Notes: a model not told the origin generated them from the sequence alone. A stretch of DNA of 64,000 nt from Liolophura sinensis (GCF_032854445.1 NC_088298.1:6747504-6811503), one strand, 5' to 3'. Positions 43,935 to 54,147 are shown, counted from the stretch's first letter. Made by a program: numbers and translations.

Positions 43935-44740
43935 GCTTGTAATACACGGTAACTTAAAGGTTGGCGTTAAAAGCCCTTGTGTATGACAAGTTTTGCCTTG
44001 AAGAACGGGTGTCTTCCACCAAAAGAGCTCGCAAGTCTATAGTCATAAAGTGGAAACGTCATGAGAAACGACGTGAAATGTTTGTGATATAGCCCTGATA
44101 GCCCGCCCCCCCCCCCCCTCTTCATAAAGGGTATACAATAAAGGAGATACTATTTAAGTTTTAGTGGTCGTTTTCACTTAAAAACCATCACAAAGTAAAA
44201 TACAGCATACGTTTTGCCATCCAGGGTGGTATTCTGCTAATTTTTGTGGTGAGCATCATGGTCGTAACCGGCGGAAAATCTCGCCAGAAGGCAACGTATA
44301 TGTAGCGTTACTTTACACACACATTATGCTGTAGGCCACAACGTTAAATATCACCTCCGATATCAGCTCTAATCGTCAAATGGATTAATAATTAATTTTT
44401 GGCGTTACACAAAGCCTGTCTCGGCTTTGTTGTTAGGCTAACCGATTAGGCTGTTAAAGCCGATAGGGCTCATTATCGGCGTGTATTAATGGTAGACATG
44501 TTCGATCACTTAGATCAATTAGCACATCAATATCTGAGTCACATACTCCTGTCGTGTTTCTTTCCGGTTGATTTGGTTCAGGACTTATTCATCCGATTAC
44601 TTTTCAGATCTACATATACACAGTGATCTGTTTCAATGTACAGCGGTTATATTATTCTAGCGTTGCTTTGGGCTTATCGCCGCTTTCATTTGCATTTCAG
44701 TTATATCACGATGGAATGATATCCTTGAATCAGGATACCA
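43935..44740. other. No confident gene
   Basis: A C-run lies at 44104-44118. GCCGATAGGGCTCATTATCGGC at 44460-44481 can fold into a 7-bp hairpin. A TTTCATTTGCATTTCAG acceptor at 44700 precedes 17 open codons that run into the family D repeat. Confidence 0.4.
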
Positions 44741-44749
44741 AAGACAAAA

Positions 44750-45145
44750 ATGGTACTTGATACTGCCTCGCTTAGCACTCAGAAATGAGAGGTTAGAGCA
44801 AGGAAACAGGCTGACCCGCTGTCAGTGTAATATTTCAGTGTGCGGTGTCATGTCTGGTGTCTGGTGTCTTCGGCATGGGCTCGCCATGTCACAAGAAGAC
44901 ACAGTGCATATATGTGTACAAACACGTAAGGATTCCTCGACGTCTTATGACTGAAAACTAAATAGGTGGGACGCAAAAGCATACATACATATACTCTGTG
45001 TCAGGCTCTTGTCTTAATGCAGACATATTTATGGCGCTGCTTCACTGAAATGCCCTGCCACCGACAGGGGACTTGATACAGCACCAAGATAGAGTATACT
45101 GACACCGGGTCGGCCAAAACTTGGTCTAGTCCCAATGACCACCTT
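44750..45145 (+). repeat. Family D-type repeat, most complete copy
   Basis: AGAGGTTAGAGCAAGG, TCGCCATGTCACAAGAAGAC, GGCGCTGCTTCACTGAAATG, TATACTGACACCGGGTCGGC join the blocks seen separately at 15420, 7622 and 48172. Confidence 0.6.
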
Positions 45146-45184
45146 CAAAATCGATTTAAACACAAATAAATTACGCCGGAGTTA

Positions 45185-45290
45185 TTATTAATTAATAATT
45201 TATTTATTAACTTGATTGGTGTTTTACAAGAATATTTCACTCATACGACAACAACCACCATTCGTCATGGTGGGAAGAAACCGTCATATA
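45185..45290 (-). mobile_element. SINE 3'-end fragment
   Basis: AATTTATTTATTAACTTGAT, TGGTGTTTTACAAGAATATT, CATGGTGGGAAGAAACC. A family B scrap (TTTTAGGCGAATGAATGAAA) follows at 45320-45355. Confidence 0.7.
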
Positions 45291-45369
45291 AGCAATAATG
45301 ACAAAAAACACAAGGAATGTTTTAGGCGAATGAATGAAATCAGTATCCAAATCGTGTTTCAGCGGTTTA

Positions 45370-45712
45370 ATCATCTTAGCCAGCAAGGCTCCCCTCCCCT
45401 ACCCGTCACCCAACAGAAAACCTAGTTCATTACATTCGCACCACCTGCGAATTGTTACCCCTACGCGTTTCTTTGTGATAGATGGAGGATTTCGACATGC
45501 AAACAGTGTTGTTAATGGCATTTCTGACCTGGGATTGGGGAAAGGTACTTTTAAAGAAGTAAATTATGATCGAAAACGTCTTTACGCAATGTGTCTGAAG
45601 AAACATTATCTCCGACAAGTATACTCTTCGCCAGCATTTAGTCCGTCCGTCATGTCCGTCTGTTAGTGTGTCTAACATCAACTTTACAGGAATATAACGG
45701 ACGGATTTGCGT
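45370..45712. other. No confident gene
   Basis: The plus frame 45334..45666 (110 codons) and minus frame 45430..46020 (196 codons) overlap each other. The minus one runs through a SINE. I recognise no domain in either. Confidence 0.4.
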
Positions 45713-45714
45713 CG

Positions 45715-45882
45715 TGTCGGCTTCCTCTCCGGCGGTGCGTGGGAAGGTCTGACAGCAACATGCGGACGGTCGTGGCTTATCCAAGAGTTCTGATCGGTTT
45801 CCTTCCACCATAATGCTGGCGTATAAGTCAAATATTCTTGAGTACTTCGTAAAACACCAGTGAAATAAATAAATAAAGTTTG
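45715..45882 (+). mobile_element. SINE, 3' two-thirds
   Basis: GGCTTCCTCTCCGGCGGTGC, GGGAAGGTCTGACAGCAACA, CACCATAATGCTGGCGTATA, GAAATAAATAAATAAAG tail. Confidence 0.85.
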
Positions 45883-45884
45883 CG

Positions 45885-46205
45885 TGCCGTCGTTCATTAA
45901 ATTTTGATAAAGTGGGCAAGATATGCACAATATTGCTCTCTTCACTTTAGTGGAAGATACTACCTGCTGGTATAAACAAGTTCTCGCTACCAAATGGCTG
46001 CAATATTGCCGATGTGACACTAAGTCATAATCATTCCTTTGGATGTATGTGCATTCGCTATGGCGGAGGCTTGTGCCTTATAGTTTAGAATGTGTGTAAA
46101 ACTCGACACAAATTAACACATGTATATAGGCATGAAAGACAACAACGACCTACACAGCAATTAGTTAGTGTGTAACATGGTATACAGATTAGCTACAGCC
46201 ACATT
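45885..46205. other. No gene seen
   Basis: Unique spacer between two plus-oriented SINE copies. Confidence 0.4.
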
Positions 46206-46209
46206 TAAT

Positions 46210-46437
46210 TACAGGCCAGTTCATGCTGGCTTCCTCTCCGGCCCTACTTGGGAAGATCTGACAGCAGCCCGCGGATGGTCATGGGTTTCCTCCGGGCCTA
46301 CCCGCTTTCCTAAATCTTCCTGAGCTTATATCAAATTAGTCAACCATATTGCGCGGGTTTCTCCCACCATAATGCTGGCCACCATCGTATAAGTGAAATA
46401 TTCTTGAGTAAGGTGTAAAACACCAATTAAATAAATC
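46210..46437 (+). mobile_element. SINE with a 45-bp internal insertion
   Basis: GGCTTCCTCTCCGGCCCTAC to CCGGGCCTACCCGCTTTCCT, then 45 foreign bases including ATCAAATTAGTCAA, then CTCCCACCATAATGCTGGCC to the tail. ATCAAATTAGTC recurs immediately after the tail (46434), suggesting a rearrangement or a template switch copying flanking DNA. Confidence 0.75.
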
Positions 46438-46439
46438 AA

Positions 46440-47695
46440 ATTAGTCCAATATATTGTTTTTTTGAACATTTAGGTATTTATAAAATTTGCTCTGGGTTAA
46501 AACGGTATTGTTCCGTAAAATGAATGATTTTTGCCAAAATTGAATGTATACCTGTTGTATACCGAGTAAGGAATGTTAGAAGATTACACTTTTGTTCTTG
46601 GAAAAAAGTGGAATAACATTAATGCATGGATAACTAAATAGTTACTTCTTAGCGAATATTTATTCTCGTCAGGCAGGCCAATATGAAATGATGTTTGTGT
46701 TTCGGTTGTTTTGGAAATGGCTCTTGAGATTATCGATAGTGCTGGAACACCTCTTTAAGGTTTACAAATGTTGGATTTGACGCTTTAATTTGGACCTGAA
46801 AAGTTTGTGACACTGTCGTCGCTCTGGTTTTTACTCTGTGTGATGTAGTTTTTTATATTACTTTATCTTATTACTTTTCTGTCCTCCCTTCTAAGCATCT
46901 CTTCTTGCACACGCATAAGGACTCATTCGAAAACATGTCAGTGATCTAAAAAAAAATGGCGATTCTTGAAACGGCATAGGTGTAATGGCTCACAAAATAC
47001 CCACTTCATACAAAACCACACCAATATCGCGAATAGTCAAATTTCACTTCGGCGGCTGCAAATTTTACTGCCAGTCAACGACAGAAGTTTGAAAATTGAT
47101 CTTATCGTCATACCCAGCGTTCGGAACACCGCAACAACATCGCGCGAAGTGTATAGCATAACGCATGCCCCTGGTTTCATCTCGTTTTAATGGCTCTGTA
47201 TTTCGTGATGAACTAAAACATATTTACCCGGGGTAAAGTTAGCTGAACTTATTGTTACAGAAAGCGTTTCCATTAAGCAAAAAAGCGAAGTGTTTCAAAC
47301 TGTATGAAGTCAATCGCCAATTATCGAACCAGTTCTATCTTTACTAATAGCTCACCACCTTACAGCTATATATTAGAAATGGTTCCAAGCGAATGGACGG
47401 ACATCCGGCTTATATAGTATTTCTATATCAACGACAATTTTCTAAGTATAAGCAACACGTTTGTGATCAATATCTCCGCACGTGCTGGTGTTTTTAGATT
47501 TGCGCGAAGCCTTTTCAGGTATGCTTTCTGTAAAAGCCATGTCCAACTGTCAACAAATTTAGTATCGACCGATATAGGTTCTGGTGGCCCGCATCATAGT
47601 TGCATCTAAATCTGTTTTACATAGGCGAGAAACAGTCACGGCATCTTAAGCCTTGCTGACATCAGTAAAAATTGTTTACTGCTTCCCTCTACCTA
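46440..47695. other. No confident gene; decayed family B and A scraps
   Basis: 46680-46790 resembles the family B end (GGAAATGGCTCTTGAGATTA). 46805-46870 resembles the family A end (ACACTGTCGTCGCTCTGGTT). Frame 46966..47190 is unsupported. Acceptor and donor consensus flank a 21-base micro-exon candidate at about 47498-47518. Confidence 0.4.
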
Positions 47696-47699
47696 ACTC

Positions 47700-47835
47700 C
47701 GTCATAACCTGCGGATGGTCGTATGTTTCCCCCAGGCTCTGTACTGTTTCCTCCCACCATAACGCTGGCCGCCGTCGTATAAATGTAATACTCTCAAATA
47801 CGGCGTAAAACACCAATGAAATAAATAAACAAATC
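47700..47835 (+). mobile_element. SINE 3' half
   Basis: CCTGCGGATGGTCGTATGTT, CCTCCCACCATAACGCTGGC, CGGCGTAAAACACCAATGAA, ATAAATAAACAAAT. Confidence 0.85.
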
Positions 47836-47939
47836 AGTCAGAATTCCTTATTTAATATATTACATGTTTTGATTTTATTGCGTGTTAAATTTGGTGACAA
47901 CACAGCATTTGGAGTATTTCGGAGACCACCGAGGTCTAA

Positions 47940-48145
47940 TGAATTGCAACTAACATATCTATCTTTTTATTATCTAATTCTTCTGAAGCTATAGTGTTAG
48001 CGGGTGTATAATTGTGGGTGTATAATGAAGAGTTGGAATAAAGCCCTATTTGAGGAAACTTAACAAGAGGCCGTATTTCACACTCACCATTTACTCTCTA
48101 TACAGTACGTCTTTAATTGCATTAATAGCAATGCTTAATATAATA
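47940..48145 (+). repeat. Family A dispersed element
   Basis: CTAATTCTTCTGAAGCTATA, GTTAGCGGGTGTATAATTGT, AGAGTTGGAATAAAGCCCTA, AACAAGAGGCCGTATTTCAC. The TGTGACCATTTGCC segment is deleted. Confidence 0.75.
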
Positions 48146-48171
48146 GGCCATGTAAGGCGAAATAAAAAAGG

Positions 48172-48500
48172 GTGAGTGAGTGCTTGGGGTTTAACGTCGT
48201 ACTCAACAATTTTTCAGTCACATGACGACGAAGGAATCATTAGGGTGCATGTACGTGTAATGTGCCTCCTTGTTGCAGGACGCATTTCCACCGCTCTTTT
48301 ATTTAGTGCTGCTTCACTGAGACGACTTACCGAAGGCAAGTAAGCCGCCCCGCCCGAGCCATTATACTGATACGGGTCAACCAGTCGTTGCACTATCCCC
48401 TTGATGCTGAACGCCAAGCAAGGAAGTTACAACTTCCTCTTTTAAAGTCTTAGGTGTGACTCGATCAAGGATTGATCCTGGATCTACCGGTCCCGAAAAT
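48172..48500 (+). repeat. Family D repeat, good copy
   Basis: GTGAGTGAGTGCTTGGGGTT, ATGTGCCTCCTTGTTGCAGG, TGCTGCTTCACTGAGACGAC, ACGGGTCAACCAGTCGTTGC, CAAGGATTGATCCTGGATC. Minus frames 48214..48417 and 7587..7769 share the MPSVSRLSEAAL start because they are the same repeat. Confidence 0.7.
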
Positions 48501-48504
48501 AAAA

Positions 48505-48745
48505 AAGGAAGTATACGCTTAATGTAAGTGCAACAAGATTGGAGGTATACAAATCTGCAGGTGTAAAAAGTAGAAGTATGCTTAAATATAAGGAAATTGT
48601 AGGTGTATACGATAGAGTTATGCTTAAGTATGAGAACTTGAACAGGTGTAAATACACCTATTTCATAAGCAAGATTAAGCACAAGCACATTTAATGGAGG
48701 TGTAAAAGCAGTGATATGCTTAAGTTTAGGTCCGTAGCGCTATGC
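48505..48745. repeat. Degenerate 50-60 bp tandem repeat, about 4 copies
   Basis: Recurring AGGTGTA(A/T)A, AGTATGCTTAA(A/G)TAT and TATGCTTAAGTATGAGAA blocks; boundaries unclear. Confidence 0.5.
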
Positions 48746-48979
48746 AGAAATAACTACCACGACGGCTTAATAATTATATTACTGGTTGTCATGTAGATTA
48801 GGTGCAGGTATTGATGCTTCGCGCGCCTTGTGAAATGGACATAATTATGTCATTCTTATACACTCCTGATCCGCATTATGTGTTTCAGAAATGAGAGATT
48901 GATCAGCAGAACTTCTGCACTGGCTGTCCAAAAAATAGAAAAATAGAGCAATTATATGACGGCAGTCATGTTCATGACT

Positions 48980-49142
48980 AGTTTCTGGAGTAAACCACAA
49001 ACTTTTGGTGAGTATCTGGGAAGCCTTATGACTTTAATGCCGCAGTCGAAACGAAAGCTGGATTTGAACAAACTACCCTTTTAGCTAAAGGCCGAATGAT
49101 TGCGGTAACCAGCTCTTTCGTCAAGCTAGCGAGTCCCATCGT
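48980..49142 (-). mobile_element. SINE2, reverse copy
   Basis: TTTCTGGAGTAAACCACAAA, CTTTTGGTGAGTATCTGGGA, AAAGCTGGATTTGAACAAAC, GCGGTAACCAGCTC. Confidence 0.6.
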
Positions 49143-49149
49143 AGACACT

Positions 49150-49885
49150 CGCCACAAAGTAAACATTATTTTGTGGTACAAATATCGTGTATTTAGAACC
49201 TAAACGCTACTTCATTTCCGGAAGATCACGACATTTTGCTCCATCGCGTTCGTCCTCATTTATTAACCAACATCTTCTACTGAATTAATAACACATTAGT
49301 GCATGTTAAAAAGCCCCAATTCATTCAAGCGTACAGTGACAATGCATTCTGGATAAAATGTAGTATCGATTTTGAGGAAAAAATCAATGAGTCGTTTGCT
49401 TTGCATTAATCTTCAGGATAAATAGATACACACGCCGATAACAGATTGTCTGCGAAAGAACATGGGTGATTTTATTGCCCATGAAAAAAATCTGTGCAAA
49501 ACATACACATATATATATAATTAATCCATCGCTATTGATGGACTGTTCCTTCACATAGTACTCATTCATGTTTCGTTAACGTGCAAAGTTATTTGTTCAG
49601 TTGTTTTTCTCCTTTGTTTCACCCTCAATACATCTGCATTTTCGGCAGGAATTAATGGATATTAAATACGTAATGAAATTAACTGTAAGACATTTACGAT
49701 AATAAAGCCGAGGAGTACCAGCAAATGCTTTTGTGAATGAAAACTTTGCCCGTTGTCCAGCTGTGCGTTTGATTAGAACAGGATGGGACTTGGCGTTTAG
49801 TAAACACGGGAATGGTTCTTTAAATTTACACGTCCTGAGCAAAACTTCATTAATTTATATCTTTTCAACAATACATACTTAAAAA
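49150..49885. other. Weak exon candidate only
   Basis: Minus strand: an acceptor GAAGTTTTGCTCAG precedes 49834, then an open frame (FKEPFPCLLNAKSHP, KRTAGQRAKFSFTKAFAG) to a weak donor TGCTG/GTACTC at 49719. Nothing else supports it. Confidence 0.25.
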
Positions 49886-49890
49886 GAATA

Positions 49891-50165
49891 AGGGGCCTCC
49901 GTGGCTCAGTTGGTTAGCGCGCTAGCGCAGCGTAATGACCCAGTAGTCTCTCACCAATGCGGTCGCTGTGAGTTCAAGTCCAGCTCATGCTGGCTTCCTC
50001 TCCGGCCGTATGTGGGAAGGTCTGCCAGCAACCTGCGGATGGTCGTGGGTTTCCCCCGGGCTCTGCCCGGTTTCCGCGCACCATAATGCTGGCCGCCGTC
50101 GTATAAGTGAAATATTCTTGAGTACGGCGTAAAACACCAATCAAAAAAAAATTAAATAAAAATAA
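49891..50165 (+). mobile_element. Full-length tRNA-derived SINE, best consensus-like copy
   Basis: Begins GGGGCCTCCGTGGCTCAGTT with A box TGGCTCAGTTGG and B-box-like GAGTTCAAGTCC about 70 bp on. The unique middle (GGTCTGCCAGCAACCTGCGG, GGGCTCTGCCCGG, CACCATAATGCTGGCC) is intact, and it ends GCGTAAAACACCAATCAAAA plus an A-rich tail. It is the most intact copy with that at 60655..60915, so probably among the youngest. Overlapping frames are not genes. Confidence 0.95.
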
Positions 50166-50369
50166 ATGATATGATAACTTCATCATCGTATGAATTATAT
50201 TGTGCTAATGTTGTCGAAAGCCTCATTATCTTATTCATTGTGAACGGCAAGCAAAATAACCTTGCCATGCACGATGTTTTGTATCTACAACGTAAATAAA
50301 AGTGGCCATAAATCATAGAGGTTAAATGTACCATTGTGGAAAGAAAAGATTTCAACATTTGCACTTATG

Positions 50370-50468
50370 TATATATTCGATTGGTGTTTAACGCCGTAGT
50401 CTATAGATTTTGTCATATATATTGCGGCTTATACTAAGGTTTATGTGGAGGTCTTCAGATTACCGAAC
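50370..50468 (-). mobile_element. SINE 3'-end fragment, decayed
   Basis: TTCGATTGGTGTTTAACGCC, GTAGTCTATAGATTTTG, GGTTTATGTGGAGG: SINE or SINE2 in reverse. Confidence 0.5.
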
Positions 50469-50469
50469 C

Positions 50470-52030
50470 GGGCTGCTCATGTTTGGTTGAGGCATATATT
50501 CATATATACAGCGCAGGTCCTTTAGTGCTTTATGATCAATGATAACTGCCAAAACCAGGCTGTATAGATAGCAAAAGGTCATTTCATCAGATTCAAAAGA
50601 CTGGGCCAATAAATGTTTGCAAATGGTGCTTAGGGAGGCAGATACTCATAGTCTCAAGTCTATTCCCCCTCTATTCTCCTTCAAAACGTTTAATGGTAAT
50701 TGATTCTATGTTAACCGACAAAGATGCCGCATGCATGACAATCATTTCGCAGACCATTGCTGAGGAAGCGAATCAATGTAGGCTATAATATAGAAGGGTT
50801 CGTGTTAGGGGCTGAATGCGGGCCTTAAGTGGCGGGGTGGGGGCGGCGGTGTGGTGCGGAATCGCACTATTTGTGGAATTGGTGGCATTTACAGAAATAC
50901 CAACCAATAATTATCCTTTGTAAACATAAGCCAATTAGAGACAGATAATACCAATATCGGTGGTCCTCTTGGGATTACGTCTTGAAGAGCTTATCCTGAT
51001 ACCTGGTTAGCTTTATGCTGCGGTAGTCGTGCCAGCTGATTTTTGCAAAGGTGGTTGATTAATTGATGGATTGACTGTCTGGTGAAATACTGCTCGTGGC
51101 TCGTTGATTATTGAAGTTAGAACCACATTGGTGGTTAACTACCATAGCTCAGGTGCTTCTAGCTCTCGAGACAATATATGATCGTAATTATAAAGTATAC
51201 TTATTAAACTGTACCAGGATAAATGCAATCCACCTTTCTTGGTTCTTTAGCCAACAGGGAATGGGTGGTTTTTTGCCCAAAGGACATGACCAAACCCGAT
51301 AGAATCTGTTTTAAATGCACGAAGCTCACGAAGGAAACACTCAAACTGGACTGAGCCCTGGATTTCACCTCTCGCGAGCAGACAGTCTTAATTCTGTCTG
51401 CTGGTCAGATTACCCTAAATCTCTTTCCTTGAATTTTCATATCGTATCTTTTATACAAAAGTGCCCACTCAGCTAAGATGAGGTTTTGGGCATGTCCACT
51501 ATGGTAATGATGGGTTTTAGATGGCGATCTAATTCACGATTCCAACATCTTTTCTGCAATCCATTGCCTAATGTAAGCTTTCAATAGACAGACAGCTTTG
51601 CGTCCATCGAAATGGAACGTTGCCTGTACTTTGCCTTTCTCTGTGATAGATACGGGATAATGTGTACGTGTACAAGCCTTTCTCATGAAATTTAATTCTT
51701 CCTAAATCCAAACCAGCAGGTAATACAGACATCGGCTACCAAAACTGCAATCAATCTACCTTACCCTGTTTTCCTATTTCACAGATTTAGTCTGGAGAAA
51801 AGCACTTCCTATATACAGACACGCACTTGACATCTTCAACAGCAAGCGTGTGCAAATATGTTTTCTTAAAATGTTCAGGAATTTTGAAAGTGTACGTTTT
51901 TTTATATAGGCGCCAAATCTAGAGCAAGGCTGCCTCAGACGATGTTTCTACCTGAAACTTTAATGTATGCTAAATGTGACTACAACACACCATACGATAC
52001 GATACGATAGTCAAATTTTCTAATTAATCA
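50470..52030. other. No confident gene; expected intron of allatotropin
   Basis: If allatotropin is transcribed leftwards from 52951 its first intron should run through here. I could not find the second coding exon (it needs an acceptor with one base completing an AG-N codon). A GC-rich patch lies at 50825-50870 (GGCGGGGTGGGGGCGGCGGT). A plus-strand acceptor TTTTCCTATTTCACAG at 51784 precedes 40 open codons (ALPIYRHALDIFN) without other support. Confidence 0.4.
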
Positions 52031-52039
52031 GAACGTAAT

Positions 52040-52370
52040 TATATATTATATATTTCATACAGTTATATAACATGGAAAGGGTATTATCATTTGCGATAAA
52101 ACATGGAAAGGGTCTCATCATTCGTGATATAACATGAAAAGGCTTTCATCATCCGTTATATAACATGGAAAGGGGTTTCATCATTTACGATATAACACGG
52201 TTTCATCATTTGCGATATAACATGGAAGGGGTTTCATCATTCGTGATATAACATGAAATGGGTTTCATCATTCGTTATAAAACATGGACAGAGTTTCATC
52301 GTTCGTTATATAATATGGAAAGGGTTTCATTATTCGTTATATATCATGGAAAGGGTTTCGTCTTCCTCAG
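52040..52370. repeat. About 31-bp tandem repeat, about 10 copies
   Basis: The unit is TTTCATCATTCGTTATATAA plus CATGGAAAGGG, with length variation. TATAACATGG resembles the core of the 24-bp array at 33-35.5 kb, but the flanking parts of the unit differ. It lies in the predicted allatotropin intron. Confidence 0.85.
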
Positions 52371-52374
52371 TAGG

Positions 52375-52690
52375 CTTCTTCAAAAATTCGTGCTAAGGTT
52401 ATCGGTTTTTCGAGTTAAGCAAACTCTTCCAAAGATCTTGTTATTCCCCATTTGTTAAAATGTACAATGGAACTTATAGAGCTCTGTACAAACACAAAAC
52501 AATGTTGAGTTTCCTGTTGGGGTGTAGGTGAGGTACAATTCTTTTATCACACAGTACTAATTTTCGATGACGCTAAATAAAACACCCTGAAAAATATTTT
52601 ATGGTAAGTCTCTGTAAAACAAAATATGGCTATAAGATTTGAAAATCGAAGAGTAAACTCGGTGTTAACTGTGGATGCGCAATGTACTCA
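52375..52690. other. Intronic sequence downstream of the allatotropin exon
   Basis: AT-rich, no exon. The minus-strand frame 52630..52848 is a shadow of the allatotropin exon read in another frame and through the donor site. Confidence 0.6.
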
Positions 52691-52691
52691 C

Positions 52692-52951
52692 CTTTGTGGG
52701 AGGTAAAAATGGTCCATAAATCGCTTTCCAAAAGCTTTTCCTCCTCTATTGTAGGCTTGATTGCGAAATCCTCTAAGTTCTGGTCCACTGCTCTCTTTCT
52801 GAACTTCAATTGTCCTTTTTCCGAACAGTGGAATCGCTTCACAAACACAGGTCATATGTAAGAGGGTAAGTAATAAGAAAATAGGTATTAAAATATATCG
52901 AATCGCCATTCTTACTCTTCTGTTACTTTCACCAACCCCTGAGATATCAAT
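52692..52951 (-). CDS. Allatotropin prepropeptide, first exon (coding 52692..52909)
   Basis: Encodes the N-terminal 72 residues of a secreted neuropeptide precursor. Residues 1-25 (MAIRYILIPIFLLLTLLHMT then CVCEA) are a textbook signal peptide. Residues 26-32 read IPLFGKR. After a spacer (33-46) ending in Arg46 comes GFRNQAYNRGGKAF (47-60), then Gly61-Lys62-Arg63, the amidation and dibasic cleavage site. The predicted hormone, GFRNQAYNRGGKAF-amide, fits the allatotropin layout: GF(R/K) start, central Arg, F-amide end, 14 residues. Allatotropins act through G-protein-coupled receptors, in lophotrochozoans mainly as myo- and neuroactive peptides. The frame runs into a consensus donor CAAAG/GTGAGT at 52691 (phase 2), so the C-terminal part lies in downstream exons not located. 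ATG context AGAATGG is good. The TATA box and initiator-like site place the transcript start near 52951. Confidence 0.85.
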
Positions 52952-52981
52952 GACAAGTCCGAATCGCTCTTCTTTTATATA
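52948..52981 (-). promoter_or_regulatory. Core promoter of the allatotropin gene
   Basis: Minus strand TATATAAAAG at 52981-52972 is a canonical TATA box. GTCATTG at 52954-52948 is initiator-like, with its A at 52951, 30 bp from the start of the TATA box. The predicted 5' untranslated region is 42 bases. A near-consensus cyclic-AMP response element (TGACGTCT) lies at 53096-53103, about 145 bp upstream. Confidence 0.6.
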
Positions 52982-53166
52982 GTCCGTGTCCGGAAATAAT
53001 TCCTTCAGCCTTAAATTTATAATCTACCTACACTAAGATTGCACAATATGAAATTCGTAGACACCGTTTCGTAGTCTCGCTCTGACTGCTCTGCGTGACG
53101 TCTCGACTACAAGGCGTTAGATCGGAACTGTAAACGGGTCCCATCCCAATGCACCATCGCCTGTGA

Positions 53167-53346
53167 GAAGATGAGGCACGTTTGCCTACGCTTTATGGCG
53201 GAGTTCCCCCCGAGGAAAAACAGAAGGACAAGTCTTATGTCAGACTGCTAAACGAAACAACACGCCAACTGCATTCGCGCCGGGAGGAAGAGATCAGCCT
53301 AAACAACGCTGCGCTTCAAGACGCGATTGGTGGAAACCACTATTGA
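53167..53346 (+). CDS. Unrecognised 59-codon open frame with strong coding character
   Basis: A GC-rich stretch directly follows an in-frame TGA, with no ATG. It reads EDEARLPTLYGGVPPEEKQK, then SYVRLLNETTRQLHSRREEE, then ISLNNAALQDAIGGNHY and TGA. It is highly charged with a likely helical middle. Without ATG it needs an upstream exon (weak acceptor CGCCTGTGAG at 53168) or is a broken copy of a transposon-encoded protein or retrocopy. It lies 215 bp upstream of, and divergent from, the allatotropin transcript start, so some of this sequence may also be allatotropin regulatory DNA. No family recognised. Confidence 0.4.
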   Translation, partial: EDEARLPTLYGGVPPEEKQKDKSYVRLLNETTRQLHSRREEEISLNNAALQDAIGGNHY

Positions 53347-53349
53347 GCC

Positions 53350-54145
53350 ACGCCCCGGACTTCCCACGTATAATAGAAACAACGATTTGAGTTCAGGATA
53401 TACACAACCCTCAAAGTTACGACAAATTGAAAAGCTATCGATTCACTACCGATCAAACAATACACCTGTGTTTTCGCACTTCATGAATTCAAACATCAAG
53501 AAGCGGAAAAGGCCAATTTAACGAACGCCACCTTACCTGTGTGTAAGAGCGTTCGTTTTTGTCCTATTCTATCCTTTGAAATCGGATGAAAACAGCTGTC
53601 CTAGTCGTGTTAGAAAGGTTTATTTTTATGTGTGCTAGGCGTGTTACTGACCCCTTTAGCTATTTACTGAGCAGTGGACCGGACAAGACTAAATGGAATG
53701 ATTAGGGGGTGTAGAAGTAAAAATCTATCACGTGTATGGCAAATGTGCCAAGGGACTCTTGGGATTGTTGCGTACAGAGATGCATCGTCTTTATGTGGCA
53801 TCCTCGCAAACTCGGCTCCGTCCTTCACTATAGGCAGTAAGAGATATGGATAAGGGTAGTTTAATTAGTGCCATTAATCAACCTTTCGTGAGCCAGTTAG
53901 TTAGACCATCCACCTTTCTTGTTAAATCTGTCGACCACTACCATTACAAAGAACAAACCGTCAACCAAACAATTTAGCGTAATAAAACTACCAAGCCCGT
54001 TAAGATAGTCTTTTATCGCTTTAGCTGCAGAATCCTATGTGTGCGATTCTGGAGGTTTGTTGTTGTTGTTGTTGACGTATTCGTAAAATCATAAAGGTGT
54101 TGAAGAAATTTACTGCACACTGGTTTGTAATTTTAACCGAATACC
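53350..54145. other. No gene seen
   Basis: Frame 53327..53521 overlaps the end of the 53167 frame and has no signature. Confidence 0.45.

Positions 54146-54147
<2 letters not shown>

Noticed and set aside
45430-46020. 196-codon minus frame
   Set aside because: Runs through a plus-oriented SINE (45715..45882); part of the peptide matches the same SINE translated elsewhere.
49901-50086. 61-codon frame MAQLVSALAQRNDP, nearly identical to 60664..60849
   Set aside because: Identical because both are the same SINE; no independent coding evidence.
51784-51910. Plus-strand acceptor followed by about 40 open codons
   Set aside because: One acceptor-like site and an AT-rich open stretch only; antisense to the expected allatotropin intron.
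52630-52848. 72-codon minus frame overlapping the allatotropin exon
   Set aside because: Different frame of the same exon, continues through the donor site; the signal-peptide frame is the meaningful one.
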